This document shows positions 4,884 through 6,717 of a stretch of DNA of 6,717 nucleotides, piece after piece; position 1 is the first letter of the stretch; each line of letters begins with the position of its first letter. The stretch is taken from positions 1 to 6,717 of the forward strand of contig DRMK01000278.1 in NCBI GenBank assembly GCA_011322575.1. The letters are read 5' to 3'. A program made the position numbers and the translations under genes. The notes under the pieces were generated by a model that saw only the letters and a list, made by a program, of their open reading frames with translations, did no database searches and was not told where the DNA came from. The DNA is from Gammaproteobacteria bacterium. Lineage in GTDB: Bacteria; Pseudomonadota; Gammaproteobacteria; Thiohalospirales; Thiohalospiraceae.

Positions 4884-6320
4884 ATGGAACTGCTGCCCAT
4901 ATTTCTCGACATCAGGGACAAACCGTGCCTCGTGGTAGGCGGTGGCGAGGTGGCCGGCCGCAAGGCGGGACTGCTGCTGCGCGCGGGCGCCCGTATCAGG
5001 GTGATTGCGCCCGGGCTGGGCCCGACCCTTCGCTCACTGAAACGGCAACAGGCCATCGACCATGAAGCGCGGGAGTACCGGAAAGAGGATCTGGGCCAGG
5101 CAACCCTGGTGGTCGCAGCCACCGACGATACCGAACTGAACCGCCGGATCTCCCGCGAGGCCCAACAGAGCGGAACTCCGGTGAACGTAGTGGATCAGCC
5201 GGAGCTGAGCAGCTTCATCATGCCCTCCATCATCGACCGCTCGCCGGTGATAGCCGCGGTCTCCACCGGCGGGGCCTCGCCGGTGCTGGCGCGCCTGATC
5301 CGCGCCCGCCTGGAGTCCCTGATCCCGGCCGGTTACGGCCGCCTGGCGGAGCTCGCCGGGCGCTTCCGCGAGCGCGTCAAGTCGGTGATCGGCGACCCGG
5401 GCGAGCGGCGCCGCTTCTGGGACCGCATCCTGCAGGGCGGCGTGGCCGAGCGGGTCTTCTCCGGTCACATGGACGAGGCCGAGGCGCTGCTGGAGCGCGA
5501 GCTGGCCGAACACCGCCCGGAACAGGGCATGGGCGAGGTCTATCTGGTGGGCGGCGGCCCGGGCGATCCCGACCTGCTCACCTTCCGCGCCCTGCGCCTG
5601 ATGCAGCAGGCGGACGTGGTGGTTTACGACCGTCTGGTGGCCAAGGCGGTGTTGGACATGACCCGGCGCGACGCGCGCCGCATCTATGTGGGCAAGGAGC
5701 GCGACAACCACGCCATGCGCCAGGAGGAGATCAACCAGCTCCTGGCCGACCTGGCGAAGGAAGGTCACCGGGTGCTGCGGCTGAAGGGCGGCGACCCCTT
5801 CATCTTCGGCCGCGGCGGCGAGGAGATCGACACCCTCGCCGAGCAGGGAGTGCCCTTCCAGGTGGTGCCGGGGATCACCGCCGCCTCGGGCTGCGCCAGC
5901 TATGCCGGTATCCCGCTGACCCATCGCGACTACGCCCAGTCGGTGACCTTCGTCACCGGCCATCTCAAGGACAACAGCATGAACCTCAACTGGGCGCAGC
6001 TCGCCCAGCCGGCACAGACGGTGGTCTTCTATATGGGCCTGAAGGGACTGCCGGTGATCAGCCGCGAGCTGCAGGCGCACGGCCTGCCCGGCGACACCCC
6101 CGCCGCCCTGGTGCAGCAGGGCACCACCCACCGCCAACGGGTGTTCACCAGCACCCTGGCGGAGCTGCCGGCGCTGGCGGAGCGGGAACAACCGAAACCG
6201 CCCACCCTCATCATCGTGGGCGAGGTGGTGCGGCTGCACGACAAGCTCTCCTGGTTCCGCGCCCCGGAGCGCTCCGAACAGGGCGCCACCTCACCCGTCG
6301 AGCCCGGCACCGCGCTCTGA
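4884..6320 (+). CDS. cysG: CysG, trifunctional siroheme synthase
   Basis: CysG makes siroheme from uroporphyrinogen III: SAM-dependent methylation at C2 and C7, NAD-dependent oxidation of precorrin-2, then iron insertion. The 478-residue protein has the full set of domains (E. coli CysG has 457). Residues 1-113 form the Rossmann dehydrogenase/ferrochelatase with LVVGGGEVAGRKA (Gly19-21) and catalytic-position Asp104 in NVVD. Residues 114-215 are the dimerisation region with SFIMPSIIDRSP and VSTGGASPVLARL; position 128 is Thr, where the enterobacterial enzyme has Ser. From about 218 comes the uroporphyrinogen methyltransferase, with VGGGPGDPDLLT, YDRLV (Asp249, equivalent to E. coli Asp248), LKGGDPFIFGRGGEE, VVPGITAASGC, PLTHRDYAQSV and YMGL (Met384). 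ATG 4884 gives MELLPIFLDIRD, which aligns with the E. coli N terminus; no good ribosome site precedes it. It probably supplies siroheme for heme d1 here, since nirE is missing between nirJ and nirN. About 20 polar residues extend past the usual C terminus. Confidence 0.96.
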   Translation: MELLPIFLDIRDKPCLVVGGGEVAGRKAGLLLRAGARIRVIAPGLGPTLRSLKRQQAIDHEAREYRKEDLGQATLVVAATDDTELNRRISREAQQSGTPVNVVDQPELSSFIMPSIIDRSPVIAAVSTGGASPVLARLIRARLESLIPAGYGRLAELAGRFRERVKSVIGDPGERRRFWDRILQGGVAERVFSGHMDEAEALLERELAEHRPEQGMGEVYLVGGGPGDPDLLTFRALRLMQQADVVVYDRLVAKAVLDMTRRDARRIYVGKERDNHAMRQEEINQLLADLAKEGHRVLRLKGGDPFIFGRGGEEIDTLAEQGVPFQVVPGITAASGCASYAGIPLTHRDYAQSVTFVTGHLKDNSMNLNWAQLAQPAQTVVFYMGLKGLPVISRELQAHGLPGDTPAALVQQGTTHRQRVFTSTLAELPALAEREQPKPPTLIIVGEVVRLHDKLSWFRAPERSEQGATSPVEPGTAL

Positions 6321-6326
6321 TCTCCT

Positions 6327-6364
6327 GCAAAGCGGAGCCCGGCGAGGCGCCGCGGCCGCTTTGC
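6327..6364. terminator. Hairpin after cysG, possible terminator
   Basis: GCAAAGCGG (6327-6335) pairs exactly with CCGCTTTGC (6356-6364), and inside the 20-base loop GGCG (6341-6344) can pair with CGCC (6348-6351). It begins seven bases after the cysG stop between convergent genes, the right place for a terminator. No T-run follows on the plus strand, so termination or 3'-end protection is inferred. Confidence 0.55.
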
Positions 6365-6404
6365 GGCAGACCATTTCGAAAGCGGGCGGCAACCCGCACG
6401 CGCC

Positions 6405-6515
6405 GTCATTTCGACCGGAGGCAACGGCGCAAGCCGGTGCCGGAGTGGAGAAATCCCGGAAGCCGTTCAAGCAATGAGATCCCTCCACTCCGCCTGCGGC
6501 TCCGGTCGGGATGAC
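6405..6515. repeat. Imperfect inverted-repeat element (REP/MITE-like)
   Basis: The left arm begins GTCATTTCGACCGGAG and continues to CGGAGTGGAGAAATCCC; the reversed right arm begins GTCATCCCGACCGGAG and continues to CGGAGTGGAGGGATCTC. The arms match at most positions, with a shorter middle segment in the right arm. Ends are GTCAT and ATGAC. From memory, intergenic repeats of the GTCATTTCGACCG type recur in many bacterial genomes, so it is probably a multi-copy element, but only one copy is in the window. It is unrelated in sequence to the element at 4521-4782. Confidence 0.6.
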
Positions 6516-6579
6516 AAGGCGGAGGGTTCCCTGCGCGTCTCGGCCGCACCAACGGGAAAGGACGCGCCGTGTCCCCGCT

Positions 6580-6717
6580 TCAGCGCCGGTGCCAGCGCCC
6601 CTGGGCGTCCTGGTACCAGTAGCCGGGACGGGCCTCCTCGGCCCAGACCCGGGCGAAGGTGGCGCGGATCTCCGGCTCCCATTCGGGATGGCCGTTGGCG
6701 CGCGCGATCTCGCGGTA
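6580..6717 (-). CDS. Partial gene, C terminus; possibly a DUF1318/YdbL-like protein
   Basis: On the minus strand a frame open from the window edge (6717) ends with TGA at 6582-6580, giving 45 residues. It begins YREIARANGHPEWEPEI and ends PGYWYQDAQGRWHRR. The pattern, an EIA-x-x-NG helix, an acidic/hydrophobic helix, then a G-x-W-x-Q-D-x-x-G-x-W tail, recalls the C terminus of DUF1318 (YdbL-type) periplasmic proteins, which often end in a similar aromatic 'W.QD..G.W' segment. This is pattern recognition on a short fragment, so the family call is weak; the claim that it is coding rests on the protein-like composition and the well-placed stop. It runs convergently toward cysG and has no evident link to heme d1. 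Confidence 0.45.
   Translation of the reverse strand, partial: YREIARANGHPEWEPEIRATFARVWAEEARPGYWYQDAQGRWHRR

Larger units (their letters stand above)
6321..6579. other. Non-coding region after cysG
   Basis: This 259-bp stretch separates cysG from a convergent minus-strand gene. It contains a terminator-like hairpin (6327-6364), a smaller hairpin (GCGGG 6382-6386 with CCCGC 6393-6397), and an imperfect inverted-repeat element (6405-6515). The minus-strand open frames across it look like chance products of GC-rich DNA. Confidence 0.75.

Noticed and set aside
6467..6682. 71-codon minus-strand open frame at the right end
   Set aside because: It crosses the inverted-repeat element; the frame ending at 6580 has a more protein-like sequence and reaches the window edge.

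Overview
The window is GC-rich, densely packed proteobacterial DNA carrying most of a heme d1 biosynthesis cluster of the kind found in denitrifiers that use cytochrome cd1 nitrite reductase (NirS). Gene content, codon style and a CysG that matches the enterobacterial enzyme nearly domain for domain suggest a gammaproteobacterium. The genus cannot be named from this sequence.

Layout. Positions 1-2763 hold five tightly coupled plus-strand genes: the 3' end of nirD, then nirL, nirG, nirH and nirJ. Each junction overlaps by 1 to 10 bases, so this is one translationally coupled operon. NirD, NirL, NirG and NirH are Lrp/AsnC-like siroheme decarboxylase proteins. NirJ is a radical SAM enzyme with an additional C-terminal cysteine motif. 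After a spacer with a strong hairpin comes nirN (about 2861-4423), a periplasmic c-heme plus d1-propeller protein. Positions 4424-4883 are non-coding and dominated by a roughly 260-bp inverted-repeat element with 58-bp arms that match at 56 positions. A good sigma70-type promoter follows at 4792-4820, then cysG (4884-6320), encoding trifunctional siroheme synthase. Positions 6321-6579 are non-coding and contain a terminator-like hairpin and a second imperfect inverted repeat. A minus-strand gene fragment, tentatively DUF1318/YdbL-like, enters at the right edge.

How the genes work together. CysG methylates uroporphyrinogen III, oxidises precorrin-2 and inserts iron to make siroheme. NirD/L/G/H decarboxylate siroheme to 12,18-didecarboxysiroheme. 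NirJ replaces two propionates by oxo groups. NirN, after export, introduces the acrylate double bond that completes heme d1. The methyltransferase gene nirE, which lies between nirJ and nirN in Pseudomonas aeruginosa, is absent there; cysG sits downstream and could supply the siroheme.

The metabolic genes are a known pathway. I do not see a new multi-gene system. The least explained items are the long inverted repeat between nirN and cysG, the structured nirJ-nirN spacer with its ambiguous nirN start, and the second palindromic element after cysG.
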